The translations under genes were made by a program, and so were the position numbers. A DNA stretch of 64,000 nucleotides, taken from positions 62,001-126,000 of the forward strand of contig CAWIDH010000017.1 in assembly GCA_963834855.1 (NCBI GenBank), read 5' to 3'. Below are positions 27,389 through 37,948 of the stretch, one piece after another (the first letter of the stretch is position 1; every line of letters begins with the position of its first letter). This DNA is from DATJKD01 sp963834855 (GTDB lineage: Bacteria > Pseudomonadota > Gammaproteobacteria > Steroidobacterales > Steroidobacteraceae). The notes below the pieces were generated by a model, which saw only the letters and a list, made by a program, of their open reading frames with translations, did not search any database and had not been told where the DNA came from.

Positions 27389-28706
27389 ATGCTCGCGCTC
27401 GCCGCCTGCAAGGCGCCGCCTCCCGTCGATCCTGCGCAGCAACTCATCGATCGCGGCAGCGATTTATTTTTCAACGAGACGTTCGCCGGCAACGGCAGGA
27501 CCTGTGGCACCTGCCACCCGCGCGAGAACAACTTGGCACTCGATCCTGCCTTCATCGCTACCTTGCCGGCCGACAACCCGCTCTTCGTTGCGGAATTCAT
27601 TCCGGAACTCAAGACCAACTTCGAGAACCCGCGGCTCATGCGCGAATTCGCGCTGATCCTCGAGAACCTGGACGGCTTCGACGACTTGTCGAGCCGCTTC
27701 GTCATGCGGGGCGTGCCGCACGTGCTGGCGCTTCGCAACTCGGTCGCAAGCGCGCAAGGGCCGCGCACGGGCTGGTCGGGCGACGGCGCACCCGGTGACC
27801 GGTCGCTGCGCTCGTTCGCGACGGGCGCCGTGATCCAGCACTTCACGAAGACGCTGAACCGGGTCCCGGGCGTCGACTTCCGGCTGCCGACACCGGACGA
27901 GCTCGATGCGATCGAGGCGTTCATGCTCTCGCTCGGGCGGCAGGAGGAGCTCGCTTTGCCGCTGCCGCTCAAGGGGGCTGTCACGCGACGCGGCCAGGAG
28001 ATCTTCCTCGACGATTCGCTCGGAAAGTGCAACGTCTGCCACGCGAACGCGGGTGCGAACGCGGCTTTCGGCGGCGGCAGCGCCGGCAACTCGAATTTCA
28101 ACACCGGCGTCGAGAATCTCCCGGATCAGCCGGCCCGCCTCACGTCCGAGCGCGTGCCTGTGGACGACGGGCTCGACACGCCGGGCGATGGCACCTTCAA
28201 TACCCCGCCGATCGTGGAGGCGGCGGATTCTGGACCCTTCTTCCACAACAACGCCATCGAAACCATCGAAGGCGCGGTCGCCTTCTACAACGGGAAGGCG
28301 TTCAACGATTCTCCGGCCGGGCGTTTCCTGGCGGGCAGCGACCCGCAGGGCGTGGGCATACGGCTCGATGCGACCCAGGTGATCGCGGTCGCGGCATTCC
28401 TGCGCGTGCTGAATGCGCTCGAGAACATCCGCGAGAGCCTCGCGCTGCTCGAGAACGCAGGACGGGAAGGGATTCCTCGAGCGGCGGCTCGCAGGGGAAC
28501 TCCTCGAGCGTGCGTCGGTCGAGACCAATGACGGCATCCGGGTTCTGTCGGACGCGGGTCTGCACCCATTGGCGGTCGCGCAGCTCGAGCTGGCGCAGGC
28601 GCAGATCGAGAAGGCCGGTCGGAGCGCCTTCCGGCGCAGCGAGCGGATCAGCAGTGCGATCGAGGCCCACCGGAAGGCGCGTGCCGAGCTTGTGGAGACG
28701 CAATAG
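27389..28706 (+). CDS. MauG/cytochrome-c-peroxidase-like di-haem lipoprotein (frame break near the end)
   Basis: Two c-type haem sites are visible: CGTCH at residues 39-43 and CNVCH at 214-218, the spacing of bacterial di-haem cytochrome c peroxidases and MauG. The N-terminus MLALAACK looks like a very short lipoprotein signal with Cys7; the true start could lie a little upstream in the same frame. The protein would reduce peroxide or oxidise a partner in the periplasm. The frame changes near 28465 (after IRESLALLENA); the second frame adds GFLERRLAGELLERASVETND and ends at 28706. 29 bases later comes a small exported protein, probably in the same operon. Confidence 0.8.
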
Positions 28707-28735
28707 CGGTGTCGCGCGATCAGGAGGCGAGCACG

Positions 28736-29110
28736 ATGCGAAGGTATCTGTTGGGACTGCTCATCGGCCTGCTGGCCGGTCTCTCGCTGGCCCTGGCGCA
28801 GGAGGCGACCGAGCGCTTCATTCCGATCGGCCAGTCGCCCGGGCTCTCCGGCTCGCACACGGTGATCGGGGAAGTCCAGGGCGGCGACTACGAGGCGGGC
28901 CGGATCGCGGTCGCCGCGGATGGCCGCGTCTACAACGTGGAAGTCACCGAGCGCACGAGGATCTGGATCGACCGCAGCGCCCTCAAGCTTCCCGCGCTGA
29001 CCGGGGAGATCAAGGACTGCCAGCGCGGCCGCAAGGTCGAGGTGAAATACGAAGACGAGCAGAAGCAAGGCGCGGCCGACTGGATCAAGGTGCAGGCGAT
29101 AAGTCAGTGA
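28736..29110 (+). CDS. Small exported protein of unknown function
   Basis: 124 residues from the ATG at 28736, which has a perfect AGGAGG 9 bases upstream. The signal peptide is MRRYLLGLLIGLLAGLSLALA, cleaved before QEATERF. The mature part is a compact beta-rich domain (GEVQGGDYEAGRIAVAADGRVYNVEVTERTRIWIDRS... RKVEVKYE) with charged strands, resembling OB-like or DUF5666-type secreted domains, but I do not recognise a named family. It follows the di-haem protein closely. It may bind metal or a partner in the periplasm; this is a guess. Confidence 0.7.
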   Translation: MRRYLLGLLIGLLAGLSLALAQEATERFIPIGQSPGLSGSHTVIGEVQGGDYEAGRIAVAADGRVYNVEVTERTRIWIDRSALKLPALTGEIKDCQRGRKVEVKYEDEQKQGAADWIKVQAISQ

Positions 29111-29138
29111 GAGTCGCGCGACGTTTCTGCGGAAACGT

Positions 29139-31574
29139 CTACTGTGAAGTCGATTCGGCTAAGTCGACGCGTCGCGCTGCCTCGCTACGCCCCGGGGAAG
29201 GCGGGCAGCGTGAGGCGTAGAGGGCCAGCGCCAGCCACAGGACGGCGGTGAATCCCAGGTCGACCGCGAGCAGCGTCGCCAGCACCGGGCTCACGACGGA
29301 TGCGCAGCCGTTGATGCCCCAGGCCCAGGGCACGAGCGGCGCCTCGAGCTCGCGCAGCGCGAGCGGAAACGGCATGCCCATCAGGAAGGCGAGCGGTGCG
29401 ATCAATGCCGCGGAAGTCGCGATCTTCGGCGCCAGGGGCCAGCCATCAAGCCGCGCAAGCAAGGGATCGAAGGCGAGCGAATGGACCGCACCGAGGACGA
29501 CGATGCCGGCGACGGCGAAGGCGAGGTACCGGCGGGCTGAGCCGGGGTGTGTGCTGCGGGCCGTCCAGAGGCTGCCGGCGCCGGCAGCGAGCAGGAAGGT
29601 CGCGAGCACCACCGCCAGCGCAACGGTCGGGTGGTGAACGAAGCGCAGCAGTTTCTGCAGAAACGTGACTTCGACGAACAGGAATGCGAGCCCGATGCAG
29701 GCGAAGTATGTGAAGACGCGCCCGACGCCGCGGGTTGCCTCGGTGCGCCGCCGCAGCACCGCGAGCGGCGCGAGTATCAGCAGACCGCCGGCTAGCGTCG
29801 CCTGCACGAGCGTGGCCGCGAGCACGGGATACCCCGCCTCGAGCAGGGCCATGCCGCCGCGCTCACGCGTCTTCCAGGCTTCCGCGAACGACGACCAGCG
29901 GAAGAAGTTCCGGAAGAACGGCCGGTCATCCGTCGCGGGCCGGATGTCGAAGGCGTAGTCCGCGATGTAGCGATCGCGTTGCGGACCAAGCAATGCCCGT
30001 GCGCCGTCGTGGAACCAGGGTTCGCGCAGCACGTTGTAGACGTTGGCGAGTGCGCGCGGCATCCCGGGGAACCACGCGACGTCGAAGGCCTGGGCCTCGC
30101 AGAAACGCCGCATGCGCGCGACCTCGCCGGCGGTGACCGCGCCGTTCTTCACGAGCAGCGTGACCGTCTGCCAGCCCCGGATCATGAGCAGCCTGTCTGC
30201 GGGATCGGAAACGCCTGCGGCTTGCAGCGCCGCGATGGCGGTCGCGAGCATCTTCAGCCCGTCGCGCGGCGGAACCTGGACGTAGCGCGTGATCGACAGG
30301 TAGCCGCCAGGATTCAGCCGCGACAGGTAGAGGCCGAAAGCCTCCACGGTGTGGACGTAGTCCTCGTTGAGCCCGCCAAGTCCGCCGGCGCCGCCGCCTG
30401 CGAGTGACAACTGGATGAGGTCGTAACTCCGTTCATGCGAGGCGAGCGCCCCTCGCACGTCCCCGACCACGAGCTCGACGCCGGGCTGCGCGACGAGGCC
30501 GCCCGTATAGTCTCGGAACTCGCGGCGCAGGAGCTCCACGACCTGCGGGTTCTGCTCGACGGCGTCGATGCGCACTGCGCCGTGCTGGCGCGCGCGCAGG
30601 ATCTCGAGACCGCCGCCCGCGCCGACCACGAGGACCGATCGGGGCGACGCGACCTGGTAGGCCAGCGCGCCGGTGCTCGCACTGAGAAACTCGAGGCGTG
30701 CCGGATCGTCGGTCGCGGCGGTGATGACGTCCATGGCGTCGCCATCGGTGAAGATGCCGAGCTGCGGCGGTGGCTCGCTCGTGGCCATCAGGCTCAGGCC
30801 CGGCGCATGACGCAGCGGCACGCGCTCGCTCTCCGTCACGTCGATGCGGCCGAGCGGGCTCGAGCGCTCCTCGACGATGCGCGTTCCCGGGATACGCAAG
30901 GCCTGGCTCAATGCCTTGTACTCGCCCGGCTCCGCACGCAGCCATGCACCCGGTACGCCGGCGAGCACGAGAAACGCCGCCGCGGCGACCACATATGCCG
31001 GGCGGTACCGCGATCGCAGCTCGACGAGCGCCACGAGCGCAGCCACGGGACCGGCACATGCCAGGACCTTCAGTGCCACCTCGGACGGCACGACGTAGAG
31101 CAGGGCGAGGATCGCGAGGCTGCCGACGCCCGCGCCGACGAGGTCCGCGGCGTACACCCGTCCCGCGCGCGTGCGCCACTCGAGCAGTGCGAGACCGATG
31201 GCATTGCCCGCGCAGAAGAAGGGCAGGGCGAGCGCGAGATACGTCGTCGCAAGCCATGCAGGCTGCCACGGATCCCACAGCAGCTGCTCGGCCTGGAACG
31301 GCAGGACGGATGCGACGAGCGGCGCCGCGACCGCGAGGACGCCGAATGCGACGAGATTCGCGACGTAGGCGCGCTCGAACCGGTCGAGCAGCCAGCCGCG
31401 CGCCAGCGTGATGAACGTGCCGCTCGCGCCGAACCCGAGCAGCGCCAGGCTGATCATCATGGTCGCGAAGTGATGCCAGTGGACGACCGCGAAGTAGCGG
31501 GTCAGCAGGACTTCGTTCGCGAGTGCGGCGGCGGAGACGAGGGCGACGGACCAGACCGGCGGTCGATCACTCAT
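29139..31574 (-). CDS. Spermidine-synthase-like multi-spanning membrane protein
   Basis: About 811 residues. The N-terminal third has around seven membrane helices (LVSAAALANEVLLTRYFAV... MMISLALLGFGASGTF). The centre is a methyltransferase-fold spermidine-synthase-like domain with the SAM/dcSAM loop VLVVGAGGGLEILRARQHG and the acidic DAVEQNPQVVEL, then LNEDYVHTVEAFGLYLSRLNPGG. A second set of helices closes the protein (FTYFACIGLAFLFVEVTFLQKLL). Such fusions are common in proteobacteria and their product is unknown. Its start overlaps the end of pcm by 8 bases (or 20 if the upstream ATG is used), so the two are translated together. Confidence 0.8.
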   Translation of the reverse strand: MSDRPPVWSVALVSAAALANEVLLTRYFAVVHWHHFATMMISLALLGFGASGTFITLARGWLLDRFERAYVANLVAFGVLAVAAPLVASVLPFQAEQLLWDPWQPAWLATTYLALALPFFCAGNAIGLALLEWRTRAGRVYAADLVGAGVGSLAILALLYVVPSEVALKVLACAGPVAALVALVELRSRYRPAYVVAAAAFLVLAGVPGAWLRAEPGEYKALSQALRIPGTRIVEERSSPLGRIDVTESERVPLRHAPGLSLMATSEPPPQLGIFTDGDAMDVITAATDDPARLEFLSASTGALAYQVASPRSVLVVGAGGGLEILRARQHGAVRIDAVEQNPQVVELLRREFRDYTGGLVAQPGVELVVGDVRGALASHERSYDLIQLSLAGGGAGGLGGLNEDYVHTVEAFGLYLSRLNPGGYLSITRYVQVPPRDGLKMLATAIAALQAAGVSDPADRLLMIRGWQTVTLLVKNGAVTAGEVARMRRFCEAQAFDVAWFPGMPRALANVYNVLREPWFHDGARALLGPQRDRYIADYAFDIRPATDDRPFFRNFFRWSSFAEAWKTRERGGMALLEAGYPVLAATLVQATLAGGLLILAPLAVLRRRTEATRGVGRVFTYFACIGLAFLFVEVTFLQKLLRFVHHPTVALAVVLATFLLAAGAGSLWTARSTHPGSARRYLAFAVAGIVVLGAVHSLAFDPLLARLDGWPLAPKIATSAALIAPLAFLMGMPFPLALRELEAPLVPWAWGINGCASVVSPVLATLLAVDLGFTAVLWLALALYASRCPPSPGRSEAARRVDLAESTSQ

Positions 31575-32328
31575 GGTCGCCGGCATGATCGCCGGTCAGG
31601 GGCACGAACCGGACGGGCAGGATCTGGCGTGTCGTGACGCGGCCGTCGCTGCCCTTGTTGATCAGCACGAGCTCCTGCGCGGTGAATCGCGTGCCGATCG
31701 GCAGGATCATCCGCCCGCCGGGTTTCAGCTGCTTCAACAGCGGCGGCGGAATGTGCGAGGCAACCGCCGTCACGACGATCGCGTCGAACGGCGCATGCTG
31801 CTCCCAGCCGTAGTAACCGTCTCCGAGGCGCACCTCGACGTTGCTAAACCTAAGCCGCGCGAGGCGCTCGCGCGCCTGCGTTCCCAGGGCCTCGATGATC
31901 TCCACCGTGTAGACCTCGTCGCAGAGCTTGGCGAGGATTGCCGCCTGGTAACCCGAGCCGGTGCCGACCTCGAGCGCCCGGCAACCCGTGCCGGGCTCGA
32001 TCAGGTCCGTCATGATGGCGACGATGTAGGGTTGCGAGATCGTCTGGCCGTGCCCGATCGGCAGCGGCCGGTTCTCATAGGCGAACCGACGATCGTCCGG
32101 CTGCACGAACTCATGCCGCGGCACTGCCGCGAGGGCGCTCATGACGCGCTCGTCGAGGGCACGCCGGTTCAGATACACCGCCGTGTCGCGGACGTCCTGT
32201 TCGATCTCGCGCAGCAGCGCCATGCGCTCGGCCTCGTAGGTGTCGGCCGGTCGCGCGAGTGCGGACATCCCGGCGACCACGAGCATGGCGGCGGACAGCC
32301 GGCGCCAGGTCGTGCCGACGGCCTTCAT
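31567..32328 (-). CDS. pcm: Protein-L-isoaspartate O-methyltransferase, exported form
   Basis: 253 residues from MKAVGTTWRRLS (32328). A signal peptide (LSAAMLVVAGMSALARPADT) implies a periplasmic location, unlike the cytoplasmic E. coli enzyme. The SAM site is ALEVGTGSGYQAAILAKL; the substrate segment PIGHGQTISQPYIVAIMTDL and the C-terminal GGRMILPIG are typical of Pcm. The enzyme methylates isoaspartyl residues so that damaged proteins can be repaired. How SAM would be supplied outside the cytoplasm is unclear. It overlaps the following membrane protein gene, which may be its functional partner. Confidence 0.88.
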   Translation of the reverse strand: MKAVGTTWRRLSAAMLVVAGMSALARPADTYEAERMALLREIEQDVRDTAVYLNRRALDERVMSALAAVPRHEFVQPDDRRFAYENRPLPIGHGQTISQPYIVAIMTDLIEPGTGCRALEVGTGSGYQAAILAKLCDEVYTVEIIEALGTQARERLARLRFSNVEVRLGDGYYGWEQHAPFDAIVVTAVASHIPPPLLKQLKPGGRMILPIGTRFTAQELVLINKGSDGRVTTRQILPVRFVPLTGDHAGDHE

Positions 32329-32391
32329 GGGGCCGAGTGTACTACCTCGGCCAACGCTGGCTACCGAACCCGTCGGGCGAGGTGCCGGGGA

Positions 32392-32426
32392 CGCGAATCC
32401 GCGGATCGCAAAGCCGCGAATTCGCG
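32392..32426. repeat. Stem-loop between the TTC38-like gene and pcm
   Basis: Arms of 13 bases, CGCGAATCCGCGG (32392-32404) and CCGCGAATTCGCG (32414-32426), with one mismatch and a 9-base loop. There is no T run on either strand, so it is not a classical terminator. It may be a REP-like palindrome or an mRNA end stabiliser. Confidence 0.5.
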
Positions 32427-32440
32427 CCCCTGGCGCCGAA

Positions 32441-33866
32441 TCAGCCCACCGCGAGCTCGCGAGGGGCGAGCTGGCCCGCGCGTTGCACCGCGGCCTTGAT
32501 GTCCGCATTGGCAAGCGCCTGCCGTGCGTCGTCCTCGAGACCCTGCGCCTTGAGCGCGCGCGCCGCGAGCCGCCAGTTGAACGGGCTCGTGCGCTTGAGG
32601 TCGGTCCGCTCGGCGGCGAGCGCCCGGGCGAGCGAGCTGCGGCCGGCGCGCAGCGCGGCCTCGAGCGCGGTGAGGTGCAGCAGGTCGCGCTGGGCGTGGC
32701 TGCCGCCGAAGCGATGGGCGTTCGGGCGTATGGGCAGCAGCAGGTCGACCGCTGCCGAGTAATCCTGCCGTCCGAAGGCCGCCAGCGCCCGCGCGAGTGG
32801 CAGCCCGACCTCGCGTGACATCATGCCGTTCGTGCCGGATTCCGCCGCCGCCTGCTCGAGGCCGGCGATCACGCTTTCGACTCGCGCCCAGTCGCCCGCG
32901 CCGACGAAGGCCATCACGGCGTGCACGTCGTTGAATGCGTAGAAGCGGTCCCCGGCGATCGGCTGCCAGGAAGTCGCCAGCGACTGCCAGCGCGATCCGA
33001 CGTCGACCCCGCGCAGGCTGAGGCGCCAGAGAAGCGCCGACGCGTCGAGCATTTCCAGCGCGACCGAGGTCTCGGCCGGCCGGATCCGGGTGTCGAAGAT
33101 CTCGAGCACGCGATCGTACTCGGCGAACTCCAGGTGATGCAGCGCGAGATGCCACCAGTTGTGGTAGGCGAGGCCATTGCCCACCGACCAGTCGGGCGCG
33201 CGCGCGCTGAGGAACTCCATGCCGTCGCGGATGCGGCCCTGCATCTCCATGACGTGCGCGACGGCGTGCACCGCCCAGGGATCGCGGCGGTTGGAATCGA
33301 GCGCCTTGCGGCCGGTGTCCTCGGCCCGGTCGTACAGGCCTGTCTCCTCCAGCCCGAACGCGTGCATGCCGAGCACATAGCCGCGGCCCGGGACCGTGGC
33401 GCTCCAGTGCGGGAGCACCTGGGCGACCCGGTCACGCAGCATCGAGGACCGGCCGAGGAAGAAGTCTCCGACGTGGGCAACCTGCAGCGCGAGCAGGTCG
33501 CGCGGGTGGTCGACGACGATCGCGCCGTAGCCGTCTGACCGCGCCCGCGAAGTCGCCCTCCATCCAGCGTCGCGCGGACGCCGCATGGGCGCGCTCGCGG
33601 TCGTTCGCCCGGGCGCCCTGGGCCTCAACGGCCTCCACGCTCTCGCGCACCATCGGCAGCGCGCCGCGCTCGGAGGACATCACGCCCAGCGCCGCGCGCA
33701 GGCAATGACCCATGGCGAACGCCGGGTCCTGCTCGAGCGCGGAATTGATGATCGCCAGCGGATCGACGAAGTAGGAAACGGTCAGGTCCATGGCCTCCTC
33801 GAAGCGTTCGAGCGAGTCCGGGTTGCGGCTCGAGACCTCGAGTCCGCGGCGGTCGGTCAGTTGCAT
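32441..33866 (-). CDS. TTC38-like tetratricopeptide protein (one frame break)
   Basis: Starts at ATG 33866 (MQLTDRRGLEVSSRN), which has a GGAGG 7 bases upstream. The first part (VDPLAIINSALEQDPAFAMGHCLRAAL) and the larger second part (VDHPRDLLALQVAHVGDFFLGRS... GMHAFGLEETGLYDRAED... WAVHAVAHVMEMQGR) together match the TTC38-like family, which is of unknown biochemical function. The frame shifts near 33535, between WMEGDFAGA and GYGAIVVDHPRD. Without that break the protein would be about 475 residues, the usual size. It is divergent from the SARP regulator and a GSEP palindrome pair lies between them. Confidence 0.8.
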
Positions 33867-33882
33867 GGTTCCTCCACAAAAA

Positions 33883-33986
33883 TGGCTCGGAGCCAATTAT
33901 TCGATCAGGGGGTTTCCCGGTCGTGACCCGCTGGAAAGCCGCGTCATCGGCCGGCCTGTTGCCGGAGAATTGGCTCCGAGCCAATT
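33883..33986. repeat. GSEP palindromic elements, pair, intergenic
   Basis: TGGCTC-G-GAGCCA at 33883-33895 and AATTGGCTCCGAGCCAATT at 33968-33986, centres 88 bases apart and opposite in orientation (central G versus central C). They lie between the divergent TTC38-like and SARP genes, close to the start of the former. Confidence 0.8.
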
Positions 33987-34092
33987 TCCGGCCGGGGGAC
34001 AAGCTACGCGCCCCCCGTCAACGGGTCGTCTCGACAGACGTGAAAAAAGCGTGAAAATCGCCCTGTGGCCCAAGCGAGGCGGCCGACGGTGG

Positions 34093-37000
34093 ATGCATAG
34101 GGGCGGAGCCGTGGCCGAACTGCACATCGAACTGCTCGGCGGCGTGCGGCTGCGATCGGCCGCGGGCCGCGAGATCCGCATCGCCTCCCGCAAGGCCCAG
34201 GCCTTGCTGGGGCTTCTCGCGCTCACGCCGGGCCACGCCTACTCGCGGGACAGCCTGGCGGGGCTGCTGTGGGAGGAATCCGACCCGGAGCTCGCCCGCG
34301 CCAGCCTCCGCCAGGCGCTTGCCAGCCTGCGCCGCAGCCTGCCGGAGCAGTGTGCCGCCGCCCTGCACGGCGAGGCCGGGACGGTCGCGCTGGATCCGGG
34401 GCTCGTTACCAGTGACGTCGCGCAATTTCATGCGCTCCTGCGCGACGGCTCACCAAGCGCGCTCGCCCGCGCCGTCGAGCGTCACGCGGGCCTGCTGCTC
34501 GAGGGGCTCGATGCGCGTTCCTCGGCCTTCGAGCAGTGGCTCCGGGAGAAGCGGGGCGAGCTGCGGCGCCTGCTCCTCGCAGCGGCGGAGCGGCTGGCGG
34601 CGCAGTGCGCCGCGGCGGGCGACGAGGCCGGCGCCGTTGCCGCGCTGGAACGGCTGGTTGGGATCGAGCCGTCGAGCGAACGCGCCCAACGCGACCTCAT
34701 GGAGGCCTACGCGCGCCAGGGACGTTACACCGATGCAGTGCGCCAGTATCGCGCCTGCCGCGAGGCGTTGCGTCGTGACCTCGACGTCGCACCCGAACCG
34801 GCCACCGATGCCTTGCTCCGCGCGCTCTTGCGGCGGCGGCGCAGCGCTGCGCCGGACTCGCCTGCAGGCGACGCGGATCGGAAATCGCCGGCGACCACCG
34901 GCTCGTCGGCCGGTGACCCGAAAACGAGTCCGACCCCTGTTTCGCTGCGTGAGGCCGTGGTCCTCGTCGCGCGCATGACGGCCACCTGGCCGGACGACGA
35001 CCCCGAGTCGGCGCGCGACCTGGTTGCGGAGACGCACGCGCGAATTTCCGCCGTCGTCGGCCGGCACGGGGGCCGGGTCGACCGACCAAGCGAGGGCGAA
35101 GCGGTCGCAGCATTCGGCCTGGGCACGCTCGCGGGCAACGAGGTCGAGCATGCCGTCCGGGCAGCGCTCGAACTGGCCGCGAGCGATGTAGTGAGTCAAG
35201 GTGGATGCCCACAGCTCGCGGTGGGCATCGCGCAGGGGCAGGTGCTGCCGGCCTCCGATACGCAGCCGTTCCCTCTCTCGGGACGACCCGTGGCCCTGGC
35301 CCGCGACCGGGCGCGCGGCGCGGGCGCGGGCGAGGTCGCGGTCGCGGCGGACATCGCGACGCAGATCTCCAACCGCTACCTGGTGGTGCCGCTCGCTGCC
35401 GGGCAGCCACCCGGTGCGCATCGGGTCGTCGGGTCGCTCGCGAACGCGGCGCAATCGACGGGCCGGTTCTTCGCGGGACGCCGCGCCGAGCTTGCGATGC
35501 TGCTCACGCTGCTCGAGCGGGTCGCGGCGACGCGGCGAGGGCGTGCGGTCATCCTGCGTGGCGAGGCGGGCATCGGCAAGTCCTCGCTCCTCGATGCGCT
35601 CGCGAATGCAGCCCGCAGTCGCGATGCGCTGGTGTACGGCGTGCACGTGCTCGATTTCGGGCAGGCGGCACACGAGCGGCCGGGTCCGGCGCTGGCGGGC
35701 TGCGTGCTGGGTGTTGCAGCGGAGGCGCGACGACGCTGCGCGAAACGCGGCCGTCGACCGCGCGGTCGCGGCAGGCCTGCTCGCGGAGGGCGACGAGCTG
35801 CTGGCCCGCGACCTGATCGGCATCACCCCGCAGGACGGCACCGCCTCGTTGCTGTCGGCGATGGACGTCGCCACGCGCGAACGCGGCCGAGCGCGAGTTC
35901 TGCATCGGCTGGTGCAGGGCGCGGCGGAGCGCGCACCACTGCTCGTGGTGATCGAAGACGTGCACTGGGCCGATGGCGTGGAGATGTCGCAGCTCGCCGA
36001 TCTTGCGGCGGCCGCGGCGACGATGCCCGTGCTGCTGGCCTTGTCCACGCGTACGGATGGCGATCCGACGGGACCGGCCTGGCGCGCCCGCGCGCGCGGA
36101 TGTCCGGTGACGACGCTCGACCTCGCGCCGCTGGCCGACGACGAGGCACGCGAGCTCGCTGCCCGGTACGCGGGCCTGCCACCCGAAGTGGTTGAGGAGT
36201 GTCTCGAGAAGGCCGCGGGGCACCCGCTGTTCCTGGACCAGCTGCTGCGAACGGCCCAGTCCGGCCAGGTCAGCCTGCCGGGTTCCGTGCGCGGCCTGCT
36301 GCTGGCGCGCGTCGGTCGTCTGCCCGCCGAACTGCAGCGTGGCCTGCACGCCGCGGCCGTTCTCGGGACCCGCTTCTCACGGGGCGCGCTGCGCCACGTC
36401 CTCGCGGAGCCGGATTACGACACCGATCGCCTCGAAGGTGCAGGGCTCATTGCCGCGGACGGCGAGGAGTGCCGGTTCTCCCACGACCTGATCCGCGCTG
36501 CCGTATACGAGTCGCTGCTGCGCTCGACGCGACGCGAGCTGCATGGTCGTTCGGCGGCCTGGTTCGCAGGGCGCGATCCCGGACTCGAGGCCGACCACCT
36601 CGCCGCCGCGGAGGATCCGACCGCGCCGGCGGCGTACCTGCGGGCGGCCACCGACGAGCAGCGAGCGTCGAGGCTCGATCGGGCGCTCGCACATGCGCAG
36701 CGCAGCCGCGACCTCGCCCGCGCGGCACCCGACCTCTGCGCGGCGTTCGCGAAGATCGGCGAGGTGTGCCTCGGTAGAGGACGCACCGACGACGCCATCG
36801 CGGCCTTTCGCGAGAGCGTGGATCTCGCATCGAGCAGCGGTGAGCGGGCCCGGGGCTGGCTGGGGCTCGCGGGCAGCCTGCGCATCGTCGATCGCTACGA
36901 CGAAGCGCTCGGCGCGCTCAAGCATGCCGAGCAGGCTGCGGCGGCCGAGGCCGACCCGCGAATGCTGGCCCAGCTCTGGACCCTGCGCGGCAACCTGCAC

Positions 37001-37948
37001 TTTCCCCGCGGCGAGCTCGACGAATGCCTGGGCGCACATCGCCGCGCACTCGCCTTCGCCGAGCAGGCGGGGTCGCCGGAGGACATCGCGCGCGCGCGCG
37101 GCGGGCTGGGCGACGCACAGTACCAGCGGGGCCGCATGCGGACTGCGCTCGCCGAGTTCAGCAGCTGTGTCGAGCTCTGCGAGCAGCACGGCTATGCGGG
37201 CCTGCGCTTGAGCTATCGGCCCATGGTCGCGGTGACGCAGTTGTACATGGGTGACCTCGAGTCTGCGCTCGATGTCTGCTCGCGATGCATCGCCGAGGCG
37301 GCGCAGGCGGGCGATCTGCGCGCCCAGCTGTTGTCGGTCGACATCCGCGCGTCGGTCGAGCTGAACCGCGCACGGTATGCGGACGCGCTCGCAGCCACCG
37401 AACATGGTGTGTCGCTGGCACGCGAAATCGGCGCGCGGCGATTCGAGGCCGAAGCGCTGATTCTCCGCGGGCTCGCGTTGTTGGGTCTCGGCGACCGCGA
37501 GCAGGCGCACGCAACCCTGTCGCGCGGAATGACGCTGACGCGCGAGGCGGCCCGTACGTATTGCGGCCCGTGGGCGCTCGCCTCACTGGCGATGGCGAGC
37601 GACGATCCGGCCCGGTGCCGCGCGCTGCTCGACGAAGGCGAGCGCTGGCTGGCCGACGGCTGCGTGAGCCACAACTACCTGGAGTTCTATCGCCTGGCCG
37701 CGGCGGTGAGCCAGCGTCTCGGCGACTGGGACGCCTCGCTCCGGTATGCCGACGCTCTCGAGGCATACACGCGAGCCGAGCCGCTGCGGTGGGCGGATCT
37801 CGTGATCTCCTCGAGCCGGGCGCTTGCACACGCCGGCCGGTCGGACGCCGATGAAGGCGCGCGGGCCGAGATTGCTGCCGCGCTCGAGATGGCGCGCAGC
37901 ATGCAGTTCCACGAAGTCGAGTCGCGCCTCGCGGCATGGTGCAGCTAG
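34093..37948 (+). CDS. SARP-type regulator with cyclase-like, AAA ATPase and TPR regions (one frame break)
   Basis: From ATG 34093 (a GTG at 34111 is equally good). Residues about 8-90 are an OmpR-like DNA-binding domain (ELLGGVRLRSAAGREIRI... LWEESDPELARASLRQALASLRRSL), followed by the BTAD helical domain to about 240 (EAYARQGRYTDAVRQYRACREAL). A nucleotide-cyclase-like region follows (VLVARMTATWP... VGRHGGRVDRPSEGEAVAAFG), then an AAA/NB-ARC-like ATPase with P-loop GEAGIGKSS (about residue 490) and, in the next frame, Walker B LLVVIEDVHWAD, then TPRs. The frame changes near 35715-35735. Total about 1285 residues. SARP-LAL-like regulators usually activate neighbouring operons; the 3' end overlaps hss by 13 bases. 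Confidence 0.82.

Noticed and set aside
33790..34092. Upstream in-frame extension of the SARP regulator
   Set aside because: It would read through the start of the divergent TTC38-like gene and the palindrome pair, has no family similarity, and a good start exists at 34093 or 34111.
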